Positions 60,479 through 64,000 of a stretch of 64,000 bases of DNA are shown here, piece by piece (positions within the stretch are counted from its first letter, which is position 1; each line of letters begins with the position of its first letter). The position numbers were made by a program, and so were the translations under genes. The notes under the pieces were generated by a model. That model searched no databases and was not told where the DNA came from. It worked only from the letters and a program-made list of their open reading frames with translations. The stretch spans positions 3,784,501-3,848,500 of the forward strand of contig NC_135243.1 in NCBI RefSeq assembly GCF_947623445.1. Direction: 5' to 3'. The stretch comes from Clavelina lepadiformis (taxonomy: Eukaryota > Chordata > Ascidiacea > Aplousobranchia > Clavelinidae).

Positions 60479-61856
60479 AGTTTGTACAGGATGGAGTTTG
60501 AAATGACGTCACTTAAATCCTTCCACAAGATGGCCCTCCTGAGCCCGCAAAATTCCCGGAAACTGTTGTAGGTAGGCAGACCATGGTGACGGCCACGCTG
60601 TATGTTGATGGCTAAAAGATCCTCGCCGGGTTTTTGGGAACCTTCAAACATTCGGCTGCAAAAGACAATTTGTACGTTTGATATTACCTATGATCTCATT
60701 ATAAATGTGTTTAGCTCTAAGTTATATATATTTTCGGTCGCGGTTGCTAAAAATCAAAACCAAACTTTGACAAAATCGTGTATTTTCACTCACTTTCTAA
60801 GATCTTCCACAAAATCCGGGTCGACCAGTTTGGCCGCGTCCATCACCAAACCTCTCATAATCGCTGGACTTGTCCCATTTATGACGGCACTCTGATCGAA
60901 CAAAGCTTGGAAAGTTCGAATCGAGGGAGCTTCAGAAGAGTCAAAGTCAGGGCTCGGACGATGGAAGAAAGACCCCACCTGACTATGACCGTACCTGAAA
61001 CGAGGGTGTTCATTTATTTCTAAGATCAAATTTATTCAAAACCTGTTCTAAATTTCCTGTAAATATAAATTACCTTATCCTACCTGAATGCTGCAGTAGT
61101 AAAGGCGTTAGATATTGTTGCGTCATAAGTGGCATCATATCCGTAATAGAAACCATTAATTAGAACTCCAAGATCGAACTCTTTCATCAGTTTTGGTCCA
61201 AGGAGTAAAGGTAAAAACTCTCTGCAAAGCAACGTTGATTAAATATTTGCTGAAGCAGTTGTTGACGTTTTTAGTGTTCGACAATAAGAGACAACATACT
61301 TACTGTGGTGTTTAGTAGTGTAAAATTAGCAAGTGACAAGATAAATTGAAATTGGTTACTATACAGATTACTGCTAACATAAGCTATTTAAACATACGCT
61401 TTGAATTTGTGTGCTATCTACGTTTTAATATAACTTCTGTATCCTATAATCTCGATTCACGTTTCCCAAGGCTTTTATATTGACACATATTAAACACATA
61501 AAAAATCTTACGAATACAAATAAACCGTAGCATATGCAATTAATTGCCATTTAATTACAGCAATTTAAGATTTCAACGATTAATTGAAAAAGTACCTTGC
61601 CCAGAGGCTTTTGAAAGCTCTTCGCCTGCAACGCTGCTCATTAAAATTTCCAGGCTAAAATGATCTCAACATAACCCGCACCTGTAAGTTATGATCTGAT
61701 GCATAGCGATGACGATTCGTCGCGATTCGTAGAATACCGTGTCGTCATCCCATTCCGGATTGAGGATCTTCATCCTTTCAGCGATCCTGTTGTGCTCTCG
61801 CGCGAAGAGCAAATGAGAGGAGGAGAGACCGATGTTTTCGTTTACTCTCTCTTCAC
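56751..61856 (-). CDS. Animal haem peroxidase with three WxxW modules (5' end outside window)
   Basis: Twelve exons are visible: 61682-61856, 61084-61221, 60794-60994, 60464-60655, 60127-60287, 59592-59771, 58825-58937, 58539-58638, 58134-58285, 57722-57848, 57289-57457 and 56751-56946. The first four give [21 protein letters not shown], then [15 protein letters not shown] with the proximal haem His, and [16 protein letters not shown]; the next two complete the peroxidase domain ([20 protein letters not shown]). Known relatives use H2O2 to oxidise halides or phenols, in immunity or matrix cross-linking. The last six exons encode three Mucin2-type WxxW modules ([29 protein letters not shown]). 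The first lacks the usual GLVC centre. RGRDHG reads RGRHHG. The intron after 58825 uses a GC donor in both copies. Catalytic distal residues and any signal peptide lie beyond the window. Confidence 0.9.
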
Positions 61857-61950
61857 CTGTGATGTCATAATAGTAAACAATCAGCGACGCAATACGCATG
61901 TACACTGATTGTCAATTTACTTTAGAATTATCTTATACTTGTATAAATAA

Positions 61951-63520
61951 CACTGGTCAACAGCCAATTTGCTTCTGAAACGAATGAGGTCAATCTTGGC
62001 TAATTTGGGGTCACTGATCTCGAATATCAACTTTAAATTTGTTGATTAGCTCTAGTTTTTGAGATATGGCACCATGCCAAAATGTGCTTTACTTGCTAAC
62101 GCGGAAAGAAGTGTGCGTTTATCTGTTGTAGTTTGCATGACGTGATGACGTTTCTATTCATATTATTTTTATTTTGACGTATGTTTGAGTTGGGTTGTTT
62201 GCTTGCTTCATGTGTGTAGTCTGAACTGCTCTTTCTGCAGATGCCACGTAAATGCATAAAAAATGCAGACAATTTCTACTAGATTTGTAGTGAAATAACT
62301 TTTTCTTCACAAAAGCGAAGTATAACGGCTGTGGTCAGGAAAACAAACCTTGTATTCAACTTGTATTTTGGATATAAAGTTGGTGATCAGGACAAGAGTT
62401 GGGCCCCTAACATATGCTGTAACTCCTGTGGTGCAAATCTTTGGCAATGGCTAAACGGAAAAAGAAAATGTATGCCCTTTGCTGTTCCAATGGTTTTGAG
62501 AGAACCTACTGACCACATTAGCGATTGCTACTTTTGCACGACCCCCCACCCCCCGGTTTGTAAAGGTTTGTCGAGAAAGAAGAAGCAAAGTATTCAATAC
62601 ACAAATATTCCATCAGCAATTCGTCCCGTACCGCATGGAGAATTACTTGCTGTTCCTGAGGTACCTAAAGAATTCACGTTACGTTGAAACACTATCTTCC
62701 AAAGAACCACACCTTATAACTCAAAAGAAATTGCACTATCTTATCCGGGATTTGGAACTACCAAAAGTTAAATCAGAAATTTAGACTTCAGCTCTAGACT
62801 ACAGCAATGGAATCTTCTGGCAGAATCATCATCTTCGAAGACGGTAAATTTGATCAAGTGTTATTTGACAAAGAGAAAATTGCTTGGGAAGCGTTTAAGT
62901 TGCTGGCCACAAAATTCTTGGGGAACAAAAGAGCTGACAACTACACGGAATTGGTGTAAATCTCATTAAAGCATACAGATGCATGGAGTGCAATATGTCA
63001 CTGAAGATACACTTTTTGGACTCGCACCTGGATTTTTTCTACCAAACTGTGGAGATGTCAGTGATAAGCATGGTGAGCGATTTCACCAATGCATATCTGC
63101 AATGCAAAAGAGGTACCATGGAAAACAAAATCAATCAATGCTTGCTCACTTTTGCAGGATGATATGTAGGGATGCTCCATTAACCGTATACGAGTTACAG
63201 GACAAAAGGAATATAACAGATAAAATAGATTAGAAATTTATATTTGGAAAGTGGCAGTTATTTGTTGCATATGCTATGCTGAAATATAAACGCATGCAAT
63301 TATTACACTGTTTGTAGATTGTTACTGTTGTGTTCAATAAAGTGCACCAAGGCTTGCCATATATAGATAAACATACAAAAATGAAAATTTTTTTTATCTT
63401 TTAAACTAGAGCTAATCAGCAATTTTAACCGACATTTTTGGATTCAGCGTCCAAAAATACATAAGAATCAATTGTTTTCTTAACGGAAGCAAAAAATTTT
63501 TGAAAAATTGTTGACCAGTG
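61951..63520 (+). mobile_element. DNA transposon with CACTGGTCAACA ends and an unnamed protein
   Basis: 1,570 bases with perfect 12-base inverted ends (CACTGGTCAACA), a second inverted match further in (GATTAGCTCTAGTTT) and TAA on both sides, a likely 3-base target duplication. Inside, 62,331-62,687 encodes LYFGYKVGDQDKSWAPNICC, NGKRKCMPFAVPM and SDCYFCTTPHPP, with Cys pairs that suggest metal binding, and then IPSAIRPVPHGELLAVPEVP. A later piece (62,979-63,233) encodes CGDVSDKHGERFHQCISAMQ. I recall these strings from repeat-encoded proteins in many invertebrates but know no function. The pieces between are interrupted by stops and frame changes, so this copy is dead. It lies upstream of the first visible peroxidase exon, probably in an intron. 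Confidence 0.75.
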
Positions 63521-64000
63521 TAATCTGCGAGGTGCCCAATGCATTGTGTTGTGCGAGATAACTGGTAAGGATTTTAGGAAAAGATAAAAGCACAAACTGA
63601 GCTGACGATCTTGGTGAAGTTAAAATTTGGTTAAGGTAGAGGGTTAATGTTAATAACTTATTATTATTACACTAATAAGTTATATCTTTATAAAGAAGTT
63701 CTTATGTTAATAAGTTATATTTTATTATAATGTCCAAGACGAGTTAAAATTAATGTCAAGGCCAAAAAGTTTTTTGATGGAAAGTTTATTAATTGATTTT
63801 AATTGTTGGTTTAATTTAGGTTAACGTTAATTTAAATAACTTATCTAACTTAGCCATTAATTTAAATACTACGTCAAAGTACATCATAAACAAACTATTA
63901 GGTACCGTTCTGTTCTATTCTGTGCTGTTCTACCGAACCAATATAAGTTGTATCACTACTTTGGAATATTAACAATTTGACCAAGACCAAGCTGAAAAGA
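63521..64000. other. End of window, no gene seen
   Basis: AT-rich sequence with repeated AATAACTTATTATTATTA-like runs. Probably intron of the peroxidase gene, but no exon is visible. Confidence 0.35.

Overview
This window looks like nuclear DNA of an invertebrate animal. It is AT-rich, its genes are split into short exons by GT-AG introns, and it carries animal-type genes (cytosolic dipeptidase, haem peroxidase, retinol-dehydrogenase-like SDR) and animal transposons. An ascidian such as Ciona would fit, but nothing here proves the species.

Region 1 (1-33,352) is a cluster of 16 loci of one small three-exon gene family, on both strands. I read it as a strongly divergent profilin-like family. 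The proteins are about 115-150 residues. Several have W3, an aromatic at 6 and W near 30, which are profilin poly-proline-binding positions; all have a G-x-F-x-x-x-G-x-x-Y core encoded by exon 2 and a C-terminal helix-like segment with one conserved Cys. Exon 2 is 145 nt in almost every copy, with a phase 0 intron before it and a phase 1 intron after it. Three copies lie in 2.3-2.5 kb tandem units (2,220-9,405). Others lie in an imperfect palindrome (about 18.1-30.5 kb) made of two nested pairs of inverted arms. At least five loci are broken or partial.

Region 2 (33,391-46,770) is a rearranged zone. A dispersed repeat holds a solo LTR. A truncated SDR gene abuts the displaced 3' half of a peroxidase gene, and a 3.36 kb Mutator-like element with an intact FLYWCH/MULE transposase follows. 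A second, decayed SDR copy follows that.

Region 3 (48,278-53,547, minus) is a complete ten-exon cytosolic non-specific dipeptidase gene (CNDP2 type, 474 residues), with every metal and catalytic ligand at the same residue number as in the human enzyme.

Region 4 (55,302-64,000) is the other arm of a 5.2 kb inverted duplication. It contains the 3' end of the resident peroxidase gene on the minus strand. The protein joins an animal haem peroxidase domain to three C-terminal Mucin2-type WxxW modules. The 5' exons lie beyond the window. A 1.57 kb DNA transposon encoding an unnamed, widespread repeat protein sits upstream of the first visible exon.

The duplicated arm lacking the Mutator element preserves the unoccupied insertion site, so the 9-bp target duplication can be read directly. 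I see no tRNA, rRNA or CRISPR feature.
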